Source of the DNA: Neobacillus endophyticus
GTDB lineage: Bacteria; Bacillota; Bacilli; Bacillales; Cytobacillaceae
Direction: 5' to 3'
Length of the DNA: 64,000 nt
NCBI RefSeq assembly: GCF_013248975.1
Contig: NZ_JABRWH010000001.1
Location: forward strand, 3,740,001 to 3,804,000
The position numbers and the translations under genes were made by a program. Below are positions 56,144-64,000 of this stretch, in pieces (position 1 is the first letter of the stretch; the number at the start of each line of letters is the position of its first letter). The notes under the pieces were generated by a model, which was not told where the DNA came from, did no database searches, and was given only the letters and a program-made list of their open reading frames with translations.

Positions 56144-56770
56144 TTGTATCCCAAGGTAGGCCAAAATATTCAGTTTAAAATTAACAATCGTGATGAAACT
56201 TGGAAGTCTGTTGTTGCCGATATTCAGGATGAAGAAATTTTCATTACGTTTCCTACAGATCGAACCATTTTGGGTTCACTGCTAACAGGTTCTCCAATTG
56301 AAATTATATATGCAAGTGGAGAAAGCAAATATGAATTTGTAACAGAAATATTAGGGAAAAAAATTGAAAACATTCTTCTAGTTAAGATAAGAAAACCAAA
56401 GGAAGAAGAGATAAAAAAGATTCAGGAAAGAGAAAACTTTCGTGTAAATGCAAGTTTACGCCTAGCTTTGAAAGAGACGAAATTAAGCACGGTAAACATT
56501 AGTGCTGGCGGATTGTTATGCTCATGCGACATGGTTGAGGAATTCACTATAGGCGAAGAGGTTTTGGGTATGGTATTTGTTCCTGATAATTCAAATGATG
56601 AAACAACATCTGTTTCTTTTAAAGGAGAGATTATCAGGGTTGATGTGCTAAAAGAAATCGGGAAGAAAAATATTGCGGTAAAATTCAATTCAATTGAAAC
56701 AAAAGATCAACAGAAAATTCTTCAATATTGTTTTGAAAAACAACGTCAAAACAGATCAAAAATTCGATAA
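56144..56770 (+). CDS. YcgR/MotI-like PilZ-domain protein
   Basis: 208 residues, TTG start after AAGGGGTGG. N-terminal YcgR-type domain (1-90), then a PilZ domain with both c-di-GMP motifs: RENFR (RxxxR class) and NISAGG (D/N-x-S-x-x-G class). B. subtilis MotI (DgrA) of this architecture disengages MotA when c-di-GMP is high, so this is a likely brake on the stators encoded at 23-24.6 kb. Confidence 0.85.
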   Translation: MYPKVGQNIQFKINNRDETWKSVVADIQDEEIFITFPTDRTILGSLLTGSPIEIIYASGESKYEFVTEILGKKIENILLVKIRKPKEEEIKKIQERENFRVNASLRLALKETKLSTVNISAGGLLCSCDMVEEFTIGEEVLGMVFVPDNSNDETTSVSFKGEIIRVDVLKEIGKKNIAVKFNSIETKDQQKILQYCFEKQRQNRSKIR

Positions 56771-56785
56771 TAAGATTAATTAGAT

Positions 56786-56818
56786 AAAAATCCTCTTGAT
56801 TCAAGAGGATTTTTTTCA
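56786..56818 (+). terminator. Terminator after the PilZ gene
   Basis: AATCCTCTTG and CAAGAGGATT form a 10-bp stem with a 3-base loop and seven T. Confidence 0.95.
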
Positions 56819-56834
56819 TATAACAAACAATTGG

Positions 56835-56863
56835 TTTACATATACTTACAGGTTTTATATAAT
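56835..56863 (+). promoter_or_regulatory. Sigma-A promoter of the RsfA-like gene
   Basis: TTTACA and a perfect TATAAT with a 17-base spacer, about 200 bases before the gene. This is the clearest vegetative promoter in the flagellar part and implies expression independent of sigma-D. Confidence 0.65.
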
Positions 56864-57059
56864 TGTATTATACATGAAATTTATAGTAATTTTTGATTTA
56901 TCCCCATAAATGATTGATTAATAGCGAATCCTATTGTAGAAAATACGTTCAGGAAAAATTAAAAATGAAATCAAAATCAAGAGAACTATTAGACAAAACT
57001 CTATTTTTGTGCTTTATTAAGAACGTACATATAAAGTTAAATTGTTGGAGGGTATTCAT

Positions 57060-57968
57060 ATGAGTTTGAAATTGGCACTTTTTGAGATAAAGGAAGTTTT
57101 AAGAAATCAACAAATTGGAGCATCAGAGGAAGAGTTCATTCATGAATTGGAAACGAAGAATAATCTTAAAGCCGGATCTTTAGTTTGGTATTTTAATCAT
57201 TTGATGATGATGAATGTTTATGGTGAAGAACTTTCAGAGCAGGCACATGAATCATCGAAGAAAATTAATCGAAAATGGACAAAAAATGAGATTGATTTCA
57301 TGTTTCATTATATTAATGATCGCCAGCAGGAAGAATGGGGCATAAATATTACAGAAATATTAGATGAAATTGCTAAACTCCTTAACCGTGGCTACCAATC
57401 CGTTAATTACAAATATTATACGATAATTAAATCAAAAGACGAAAAACAAAATGAGTCATTTGAAGGAGTCCAATTCACCACTATTAATCAAAAAGATCTT
57501 CCGGTGTTATCAGCGCAAATAATCGCAGATATTCCAGCCCAAACTCAAGTGAATCAAACAATTGCAGCTCCAAAGGATGATGATTTGCTCGATATTTTAT
57601 CTGGACTAATCACCAATGTACAAAAATTGCCTGGACTTAATTTAAATGAATTACTTAGAAGTTTATATCAACTCACTAATATGGCGCTTCAAAATCAACA
57701 TGCATCACAGGAAATAGAATCCATGAAATCTAAGGTCAATAGTGAAAAATTGGCCCTTCAAGATTCATTAGTAAAAAAAGAACAACAATTAATGCTCGAG
57801 AAAAAGCGCAATGACGAGTTGCAGAAAGAAGTTGCAAAGTTAGCAATGGAAATTACCTCATTTAATCAGCTTGGTGATGCGGCAAAAATTCAAAACTTAA
57901 AGTCCTATAATCAAAGACTTAATTATATTATTGATGGGTTTGGCCTTGTGTTACAGGTAGGAAGTTAA
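57060..57968 (+). CDS. RsfA-like Myb/SANT-domain protein with C-terminal coiled coil
   Basis: 302 residues. Residues about 75-130 (KWTKNEIDFMFHYI followed by ITEILDEIAKLLNRGYQSVN) follow the Myb/SANT pattern of the RsfA regulator family: W-T-x-x-E, a three-helix unit ending near Y-K-Y-Y. An additional N-terminal domain (1-70) and a long C-terminal coiled coil (about 225-280) flank it. Probably DNA-binding. The ATG at 57060 follows TTGGAGGG. Monocistronic, with its own sigma-A promoter and terminator between flagellar units; target genes unknown. Confidence 0.55.
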   Translation: MSLKLALFEIKEVLRNQQIGASEEEFIHELETKNNLKAGSLVWYFNHLMMMNVYGEELSEQAHESSKKINRKWTKNEIDFMFHYINDRQQEEWGINITEILDEIAKLLNRGYQSVNYKYYTIIKSKDEKQNESFEGVQFTTINQKDLPVLSAQIIADIPAQTQVNQTIAAPKDDDLLDILSGLITNVQKLPGLNLNELLRSLYQLTNMALQNQHASQEIESMKSKVNSEKLALQDSLVKKEQQLMLEKKRNDELQKEVAKLAMEITSFNQLGDAAKIQNLKSYNQRLNYIIDGFGLVLQVGS

Positions 57969-57996
57969 AAGTTATTCCATTTGGAATAACTTTTTA
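57967..57996 (+). terminator. Terminator after the RsfA-like gene
   Basis: AAAGTTATTCC and GGAATAACTTT form an 11-bp stem with a 4-base loop, then T. Confidence 0.92.
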
Positions 57997-58029
57997 AATT
58001 GAAAAAAATTAATTTTCCTATCCTATCTC

Positions 58030-58056
58030 TTAACTATTTCTCATTTTAACCGATAA
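58030..58056 (+). promoter_or_regulatory. Sigma-D promoter of fliS
   Basis: TTAA (one mismatch to TAAA), 15 bases beginning with C as in the other sites, ACCGATAA; 44 bases before the start codon. Confidence 0.7.
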
Positions 58057-58100
58057 AATAAATAGAAACAGCTAATGAATTTTGAAAGGAGTATGTATTC

Positions 58101-58478
58101 ATGGCTTTTGGAAATCCATATCAAACATATCAAAAACAAGCAGTCACTACATCAAAACCTGAAGAATTAACTTTCATGCTTTATCAAGGTTTGGTGAAAT
58201 TTATTCGATTATCAAAAATGGCAATTCAAAATAACAATTTACCTGAGAGTCATAATTATAATGTAAGGGCACAAGATATAATAACAGAATTTATTGCAAC
58301 CTTAAACAAAGATTATGCTGTTTCTGAGACATTGCTTCCACTATACGATTACATGAAGCGACGATTAATTGAAGCAAATCGAAAAAAAGACGAAAACATA
58401 TTGGAAGAAGTCGAAGGATTTGCAGTAGAACTGATGGAAACATGGTCCAATGCAATGAAGCTTAGTGCAAAGGCTTGA
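58101..58478 (+). CDS. fliS: Flagellar export chaperone FliS
   Basis: 125 residues. YQTYQKQAVTTSKPEELTFMLYQGLVKFI is the FliS N-terminal signature, split here only for description; the rest is a four-helix bundle. It binds the C-terminus of flagellin and keeps it export-competent. AAAGGAG precedes the ATG. Unusually it is not next to fliD. Confidence 0.93.
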   Translation: MAFGNPYQTYQKQAVTTSKPEELTFMLYQGLVKFIRLSKMAIQNNNLPESHNYNVRAQDIITEFIATLNKDYAVSETLLPLYDYMKRRLIEANRKKDENILEEVEGFAVELMETWSNAMKLSAKA

Positions 58479-58492
58479 AGATGATGGACCAC

Positions 58493-58775
58493 AATGAGGA
58501 CCGAGAGAGTAATCCTCATTTCCTATTATCAGGTGATCAAAAAAGCTGCTACTAGATATTCAACGAATGGACAACAGCTTTACTGATATACTAAAAAAAG
58601 AAAATGGATAAAGTAATTGCTGGTTTAATCAAATAAGAAAAGCTTAATAAACTTAGGTTAAATGCCAGCATAACTTGAGATTAATCAAAATTCGACAAAA
58701 ATTTCAAATACAAAACCGAAAAAGTGTGAGTCATCAAAAATTACCATTTTGTATGACTCACACTTTTTTTGTTTT
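58493..58775 (+). terminator. fliS downstream region: small hairpin and strong terminator
   Basis: AATGAGGA/TCCTCATT (58493-58520) is a hairpin just after fliS. The clear terminator is at 58721-58775, where AAAGTGTGAGTCAT pairs with ATGACTCACACTTT ahead of seven T. Between them are only very short frames (24, 14 and 10 codons) that could be remnants of a gene. No gene is visible up to 59042. Confidence 0.85.
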
Positions 58776-58934
58776 TGTAATATAATAAAATAGATGAGCG
58801 TTCTCTATGTTTTTCGTTAAAAAGAACGGTATTTTTCTAATAAATAACTATATAAATAAAATAGTTTGATAGTCCGGTTAGTTGGGTTTAATTAACAATT
58901 CGATAGGTAAATTCTCCATAATTATGACATGATA

Positions 58935-58963
58935 TTGAAATAAATTGTCGAATTATGTAATAT
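58935..58963 (+). promoter_or_regulatory. Possible sigma-A promoter of the DUF1292-like gene
   Basis: TTGAAA and TAATAT with a 17-base spacer, about 80 bases before the gene. Confidence 0.4.
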
Positions 58964-59042
58964 AAGAGGTAAAGGGTCATAGTCCTAGTATGCACTAACT
59001 ATTAACCTTATTATTTTCATGTAAATGGAGAGGAAGAAAGAC

Positions 59043-59363
59043 ATGGGGCGGCAAGAATTTTTGATAGGTCAAAATATCGGTAATAAGGTTTATAATTTTA
59101 TAGAATATAAAAAAAATAAGCCATTCTTCCTAAAACCAATGAAAATAATGGTTGAGACCCCTGAAAAAGATACCTACTATTTAATAAAAAATGTAGTATA
59201 CAAGGGGAAACAAATTCTTGCATTAAAGAAAGATAACGACCCAAATACGATTATACTTGTTGAAGCTAATATCCACGATGGACAGCTTAAATATATATCC
59301 ATGTTGCCGGATGAATATGTTAAAGATATTTGCGGGATTTTAAAAGGAACAATTGGATTTTAA
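59043..59363 (+). CDS. Small hypothetical protein, DUF1292-like
   Basis: 106 residues. Alternating beta strands with acidic loops (TPEKDTYYLIKNVVYKGKQIL, NDPNTIILVEANIHDG) recall the DUF1292/YrzB family, but similarity is read by eye only. No signal peptide or membrane span. The ATG at 59043 follows GAGAGGAAGA; an in-frame ATG at 59025 would put that site inside the gene. No function can be assigned. Confidence 0.5.
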   Translation: MGRQEFLIGQNIGNKVYNFIEYKKNKPFFLKPMKIMVETPEKDTYYLIKNVVYKGKQILALKKDNDPNTIILVEANIHDGQLKYISMLPDEYVKDICGILKGTIGF

Positions 59364-59543
59364 ACGATCAATACCCAATTGGTTGGGTTGGTTCATATAT
59401 ATAATATTTTAAGTTAAGAATGGGATTAGTTTGTATGTTTAACTTGAAAAGCAGATTCTGTATAAACGCGTTTTTTAAATTTTCCTAACAACAGCTAATC
59501 TTCCAAGTTTGACAAAATTCACTTTGTTGAAAGGAGAATATGG

Positions 59544-60401
59544 ATGAAAATCGGTGATAATTCCCTAGCTAGAACGATGCAAGCGCAGTTAAATCCGGTT
59601 TCACAGAATCAAAATTTGCCATCGCAAGCTTCAGGGTCTTCTCAATTCGGTAGTGTACTCGCAGCTGTATTAAATCAACTATTGCTGCAAACAGAAAATG
59701 ATTCCTTGGCATCTGATCCCTCAAATATGAATTCCACAGCGGATAATGGATTAGGTAATATGTTGTCATCCAATAATACAGGAATGGATTCCCTCATTTC
59801 TGCATTAGGTTTAAATTCAGGTGGCGTCAGTTCCCTTTTGGGGAATATTTCATCATATGGTAATATAGCTGACTCGCTCACTGGGAATTCATCAGATGAC
59901 AGCTCAAGCACTGATTCATTAATTGGAACTAGTCCATTAAATACAAATGATGCTCTGTTAGGAAATTTGTCGCTTAATAATAACCAGCCATTAAATTTCC
60001 ACTCTATCAATGCCGATCAGCTTAATTCGCAATTAGATGGAAAACTAACGGGCATGGGGCAAGTCTTTATCCAAGCAGGGAAACTTTACAATGTTGATCC
60101 TGCGCTGTTAGCAGCGATCACCAAACACGAATCGGCTAATGGTAAATCAAATGCAGCTTACGAAAAAAATAATGTTGCTGGTGTAATGGGCTCTGATGGA
60201 TTAAAATCTTATTCATCTGTTGAAGCATGCATCATGGATACGGCTCGAAATTTGAGCAAAAATTATTTGGGTGCTGGCTTAAGTAGTATAGCCGAGATTG
60301 GTCACAAATATGCACCTGTAGGCGCTGGGAATGATCCAACAGGACTTAACAATTATTGGGTAAATGGCGTAACGAAATTTTATAATCAGCTAAGAGCATA
60401 G
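59544..60401 (+). CDS. FlgJ-like peptidoglycan hydrolase (lysozyme/transglycosylase-like domain)
   Basis: 285 residues. Residues 1-160 are Ser/Asn/Leu-rich and low in complexity, without a signal peptide; residues about 170-285 form a wall-hydrolase domain with LYNVDPALLAAITKHESANG (catalytic Glu), NNVAGVMG and KYAPVGAGNDPTGLNNYW. A rod-associated muralytic enzyme exported by the flagellar apparatus would open the wall for the rod, the job of FlgJ in proteobacteria. Location immediately before flgB supports this. Confidence 0.7.
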   Translation: MKIGDNSLARTMQAQLNPVSQNQNLPSQASGSSQFGSVLAAVLNQLLLQTENDSLASDPSNMNSTADNGLGNMLSSNNTGMDSLISALGLNSGGVSSLLGNISSYGNIADSLTGNSSDDSSSTDSLIGTSPLNTNDALLGNLSLNNNQPLNFHSINADQLNSQLDGKLTGMGQVFIQAGKLYNVDPALLAAITKHESANGKSNAAYEKNNVAGVMGSDGLKSYSSVEACIMDTARNLSKNYLGAGLSSIAEIGHKYAPVGAGNDPTGLNNYWVNGVTKFYNQLRA

Positions 60402-60572
60402 TAAGAATCAGCTTTTTAAAAACTTCGATAAATGAACTTCAATTATATTTGCCAACAAATAGTTGTAGATTAATAATATTTTTTCTAGTATATTGATCTA
60501 GTACATTTTTATTTTGATATATTTTTGAATGCATCAAAAAGTAATAGAAGGCACGGAAGGAGAGGAATTGAA

Positions 60573-60971
60573 ATGACAAATATCAACCTCCTGCAATCGG
60601 CATTAAATGCCGCAAGTTTACGACAATCCGTCATAACGAATAATATAGCGAATGCAGAAACACCAGGATATAAAGCAAAACAAGTTGTCTTTGAAGATAT
60701 CCTTAAACAACATTTAAATAATCAAACATCAAATTTTGTTGGAAAAACAACAGACCCGCGTCATTTTCCAATTGGAGATTCTTCTGATCTTCCTGCTCCA
60801 CAAGTAGTCGAAGATGACTCAACTGTTATGCAAAACAATGGAAATAACGTCGATGTGGATCAAGAAATGACAAATATGGCGAAAAATGCGCTTTGGTTTA
60901 ATTCCTTATCGAAACAGATGAACAATCAGTTTCAGCAATTATCGATTGCGATAACAGGAAGGAGCTCGTAA
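60573..60971 (+). CDS. flgB: Flagellar basal-body rod protein FlgB
   Basis: 132 residues. ITNNIANAETPGYKAK is the axial signature; short length fits the proximal rod. The ATG at 60573 follows GGAAGGAGAGG; the longer frame from 60525 lacks a site. First of flgB-flgC-fliE-fliF-fliG, the order that opens the B. subtilis fla/che operon. Confidence 0.95.
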   Translation: MTNINLLQSALNAASLRQSVITNNIANAETPGYKAKQVVFEDILKQHLNNQTSNFVGKTTDPRHFPIGDSSDLPAPQVVEDDSTVMQNNGNNVDVDQEMTNMAKNALWFNSLSKQMNNQFQQLSIAITGRSS

Positions 60972-60973
60972 TC

Positions 60974-61423
60974 ATGTTTGATTCATTAAATATCAGCGCC
61001 TCCGCTTTAACTGCTCAACGTTTGCGGATGGATGTTGTCTCCTCCAATATTGCGAATGCACAGACTACTCGTGGTTCTTATGTAAATGGGAAGTGGATTC
61101 CATATCAACGTAAAATGGTGGTTATGGAACCAAGAGTCAGCTCATTCAGTCAAGTATTGCAAGGGCAATTACAACAGCAGTCACAATCAGGTCTTCAAGG
61201 TGTAAGAGTGGCTGGAATTGTAAATGACAACACTCCATTTAACAGAGTGTATGACCCTTCTAATCCTGATGCTGATTCTAGCGGTTATGTCATGATGCCA
61301 AATGTCGATGTTTCAAAAGAGATGGTGGATTTATTATCTGCATCAAGATCTTATGAAGAGAATGTTACTGCGTTCAATACAAGTAAATCAATGGCGATGA
61401 AAGCATTAGAATTGGGCAGCTAG
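60974..61423 (+). CDS. flgC: Flagellar basal-body rod protein FlgC
   Basis: 149 residues. MDVVSSNIANAQTTRG at the N-terminus and VDVSKEMVDLLSASRSYEEN at the C-terminus. Starts two bases after flgB behind GGAAGGAGC. Confidence 0.96.
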   Translation: MFDSLNISASALTAQRLRMDVVSSNIANAQTTRGSYVNGKWIPYQRKMVVMEPRVSSFSQVLQGQLQQQSQSGLQGVRVAGIVNDNTPFNRVYDPSNPDADSSGYVMMPNVDVSKEMVDLLSASRSYEENVTAFNTSKSMAMKALELGS

Positions 61424-61435
61424 GAGGTAAAATAG

Positions 61436-61735
61436 ATGAATATAACAGGTGTTGGTACATCACCAATCAATATAAATCAAAATCCTTTTCAAAAAGTACA
61501 GTCGAGTAATGCGAAAACATCGTTTTCCAATGTAATCCAAGGATATCTTCAAAATGTTGACTCAACTGTAAAACAGTCTGACGATCTGACAACCAAATTG
61601 GCAACAGGACAAATTGATAATGTTCAAGATGTTATGATTGCATCGGAAAAAGCGAAGTTAGCATTGCAATTAACCGTTTCAGTAAGAGATAAAGCTGTTG
61701 AAGCATATCAAAATATTATGCAGATGCAGATATAA
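61436..61735 (+). CDS. fliE: Flagellar hook-basal body protein FliE
   Basis: 99 residues, helical, with IASEKAKLALQLTVSVRDKAVEAY as the conserved C-terminal part. It joins the MS ring to the rod. TAGGAGG precedes the ATG. Confidence 0.95.
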   Translation: MNITGVGTSPININQNPFQKVQSSNAKTSFSNVIQGYLQNVDSTVKQSDDLTTKLATGQIDNVQDVMIASEKAKLALQLTVSVRDKAVEAYQNIMQMQI

Positions 61736-61765
61736 AGTATGACGGAAAGCTGGGCAGGGTGAGAA

Positions 61766-63367
61766 ATGAATCGATCATGGACAGATCAAATCAAACAAAC
61801 AGGTGAGCGCTTCGGTAACTATTGGAAAGCGCGAAGCTCGAAACAAAAGTGGATATTTATTGGGACATTTCTGTTTCTTTTCTTAACTCTTTCAGTCTTT
61901 ATATATTTTGCGTCTCGGCCGCAATACGTGCCATTGTATTCCGGTGATTTAACCACTAAAGACGTAGGGGATATTAAAGCAGAGTTGGATAAAGAAGGAT
62001 ATTCGAGTTATCAGCTTAGCCAAAACGGAACCATGATCATGGTTCCGCAAAAAGATGCAGCTAACTTAGTTGTTACACTTGCTTCCAAGGGTTACCCACA
62101 GAATAACACCATCAACTATGATGTGTTTAGTAATAACCTTTCTTTTGGTGCAACAGACCGTCAATATAATATACTTGAACGTCAGGCAATGCAAAACCAG
62201 ATTGCAGATGTTTTGAAACGTGTAGATGGCATTAAAAATGCAAGTGTTATTTTAACATTACCTGATAATTCCGTTTTTGTTACTCAAGATAACCAGCAAA
62301 AAGCCAGTGCTTCCGTTATGGTTGAGGTTGCACCGGGTACGCAGCTTGATTCTGGTCAGATACGTGCACTTTATACACTAGTTTCAAAAAGTGTTCCAAA
62401 TTTGCCGATGTCAAATATCTCGATTATGAATCAGTATAGTGAGGAATTAACGACGGATTCTTCTAGTGATGGTAGTGATGGTAGTGATCAATCGGCATAT
62501 ACTCAGCAGCAAAAAATTCAGCAACAGGAACAGAATGAAATTCAGCAAAATCTTCAAAGTTTATTATCGACTGTTCTTGGAACAAACAAGGTATATGTTC
62601 AAACTTTTGTCAAAATGAATTTTGATAAAGTGAAAACAGAAGAGAAGCTAGTACAACCCGTTGATAAAAATAATAATGGAATTGTCATTAGTTCCGATAA
62701 ATCTGCGATCTCTTCAAAGGGAGCCGGTTCAAGTGCCGGAGGTGTAGTGGGAACGGGATCAACAGATGTACCTGGATATACGGGGACGAGCTCTGGCGGT
62801 AACAATACCTACGATGAAACACATGATATTGTGAACTATGAAGTTAATCATATTAATAATCAGATTGTAAAAAGTCCGTATCAAATTGATGATATTACGA
62901 TTAACGTCGGTGTACAGCCAGATGCGAAAAATAATAAATTATCAAAGGCTACAGATGCTGCGATTCGAAATATTATCTCTAATACTGTACGTACAGCTCT
63001 TGGGCATCCAAATATGACCCAAAGTGATATTGACCAGCGCATTACGATTTTCCCACATACATTTGCTGACAATCAGCTTTCAGCTACTAGCGGTCAGCAG
63101 AATAATTGGCTGATGATCGGCGGTGCTATTGCTACTGGATTGTTATTAATTGGTGGAGTCATTTGGCTAATTGCGCGCAAACGTAAAAAAGATGAATTGG
63201 ATGAGGAAATCGAACCGTTATTATCATTTAAAAAGCCGGCTGAAGAAGCTGACTATTTTGCAGAGCAGGAAATAACGGTAGAAAAACAGTTGAAAAAATT
63301 GCTTGACCAAAGACCGGAAGATTTCTCTAAAGTAATTAGAACATGGCTGAATGATGAGGAGGTTTAA
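61766..63367 (+). CDS. fliF: Flagellar MS-ring protein FliF
   Basis: 533 residues. TM1 about 29-50, ring-building motifs in the large extracytoplasmic domain (VPLYSGDLTTKDVGDIKAEL, RQAMQNQIADVL), a Ser/Gly-rich insertion around 230-240 and 310-355, TM2 about 450-470, and a cytoplasmic FliG-binding tail ending near the stop. Foundation of the basal body and export gate. Confidence 0.96.
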   Translation: MNRSWTDQIKQTGERFGNYWKARSSKQKWIFIGTFLFLFLTLSVFIYFASRPQYVPLYSGDLTTKDVGDIKAELDKEGYSSYQLSQNGTMIMVPQKDAANLVVTLASKGYPQNNTINYDVFSNNLSFGATDRQYNILERQAMQNQIADVLKRVDGIKNASVILTLPDNSVFVTQDNQQKASASVMVEVAPGTQLDSGQIRALYTLVSKSVPNLPMSNISIMNQYSEELTTDSSSDGSDGSDQSAYTQQQKIQQQEQNEIQQNLQSLLSTVLGTNKVYVQTFVKMNFDKVKTEEKLVQPVDKNNNGIVISSDKSAISSKGAGSSAGGVVGTGSTDVPGYTGTSSGGNNTYDETHDIVNYEVNHINNQIVKSPYQIDDITINVGVQPDAKNNKLSKATDAAIRNIISNTVRTALGHPNMTQSDIDQRITIFPHTFADNQLSATSGQQNNWLMIGGAIATGLLLIGGVIWLIARKRKKDELDEEIEPLLSFKKPAEEADYFAEQEITVEKQLKKLLDQRPEDFSKVIRTWLNDEEV

Positions 63368-63372
63368 TTCCC

Positions 63373-64000
63373 ATGGCAACAGGATTAAAGTTAAATGGTA
63401 GACAAAAAGCGGCAATCTTGCTTATTTCTATGGGAAAGGAGGCTTCCTCAAAAGTCTTCAAACATTTGCAGGAAGAAGAGATTGATCAGCTTACACTTTC
63501 TATTGCAAGTATTCATAAAGTGGATACATCTGAGAAAGAAGAAGTCTTACAGGAATTTCATGACATGTGTATTGCTCAAGATTTCTTAGCGATGGGCGGT
63601 ATTAATTATGCACAGGATGTGTTGGAAAATGCACTTGGGAAGGATCGAGCAAATCAAATTATTCAGCGATTAACAACTCAGCTGCAAGTTAAACCATTTG
63701 ATTTTGCACGCCGAATTGATCCAATGCAAATCTATCATTTCTTACAAAATGAACATCCGCAAACCATTGCATTAGTTTTGGCGCACTTAGAGCAAGAGCA
63801 GGCATCCTTAATTCTATCTTCACTGCCTGGTGATCTTCAATCAGATGTGGCCAGAAGAATTGCCTTATTGGAACAAACCTCACCGGAAGTTATAAAAGAG
63901 GTTGAGCAAATCTTAGAGAAGAAACTTGCGACCACTATTCGTCAAGATTTCACTGTAGTGGGTGGTATCGATTCCATTGTAAGTATTCTTAATGGTGTGG
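63373..64000 (+). CDS. fliG: Flagellar motor switch protein FliG (truncated by window end)
   Basis: The frame is open from the ATG at 63373 (behind GAGGAGG) to the window edge, 209 residues of about 335 expected. The N-domain that binds FliF (LNGRQKAAILLISMG) and the middle domain with the EHPQ motif (NEHPQTIALVLAHL) are present; the torque-generating C-domain lies outside. Confirms that the operon continues. Confidence 0.95.
   Translation, partial: MATGLKLNGRQKAAILLISMGKEASSKVFKHLQEEEIDQLTLSIASIHKVDTSEKEEVLQEFHDMCIAQDFLAMGGINYAQDVLENALGKDRANQIIQRLTTQLQVKPFDFARRIDPMQIYHFLQNEHPQTIALVLAHLEQEQASLILSSLPGDLQSDVARRIALLEQTSPEVIKEVEQILEKKLATTIRQDFTVVGGIDSIVSILNGV

Overview
The window looks like chromosomal DNA from a low-GC, Gram-positive, motile member of the Bacillaceae. 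Shine-Dalgarno sequences are strong (GGAGG type), TTG and GTG starts are common, terminators are classic hairpin-plus-U, promoters are sigma-A and sigma-D type, and the flagellar and chemotaxis genes resemble Bacillus (FliY, CheA, MotA/MotB, FlhO/FlhP-like rod proteins, YaaR-, SwrB- and RsfA-like proteins). I see no rRNA, tRNA, CRISPR array, insertion sequence or prophage.

Region 1 (1-12510) is catabolic. It has the end of a thiolase, an acyl-CoA ligase, and a complete branched-chain-amino-acid-type ABC importer (two permeases, two ATPases, lipoprotein receptor). After a promoter with a 16-bp palindromic operator come a second acyl-CoA ligase, an R2-like ligand-binding oxidase (R2lox), an aldehyde dehydrogenase and an iron-type alcohol dehydrogenase. 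Together they suggest uptake or oxidation of an aliphatic or carboxylic substrate, conversion to an acid, CoA activation and thiolysis. The substrate is not known.

Region 2 (about 12600-31400) opens with a three-copy degenerate palindromic repeat. It then carries cheR-cheB, ylxF-like-fliK-flgD-flgE-fliL-fliM-fliY-cheY-yvyF-like, inverted motA-motB, cheA-cheW-cheW, and a group of yaaR-like, second fliL, swrB-like, flgF/flhO and flgG/flhP.

Region 3 (31400-43314) covers filament production and decoration. Three near-ideal sigma-D promoters in tandem (plus a weaker fourth) precede an unusual protein made of two fused CsrA domains, followed by flagellin. Next come a Maf-type flagellin glycosyltransferase and a seven-gene legionaminic acid pathway (legB-legC-ptmE-legH-legI-legG-legF). 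Its upstream region contains a possible structured attenuator.

Region 4 (43431-64000) holds fliD, a small fliT-position gene, flaG, three chemoreceptors, flgM-flgN-flgK-flgL, a PilZ protein, an RsfA-like Myb protein, fliS, a small DUF1292-like protein, a FlgJ-like wall hydrolase, and flgB-flgC-fliE-fliF-fliG, with fliG running off the end. The B. subtilis fla/che order is split and permuted. The late genes are tied together by about ten sigma-D sites of the form TAAAC-N14-(A/T/G)CCGATA.

The strongest lead is the tandem CsrA. The halves that pair to make one RNA-binding face look canonical, while those that make the other face are degenerate. Two of its own sigma-D leaders begin with CAAGGA hairpins resembling CsrA sites, and no fliW gene is present in the window.
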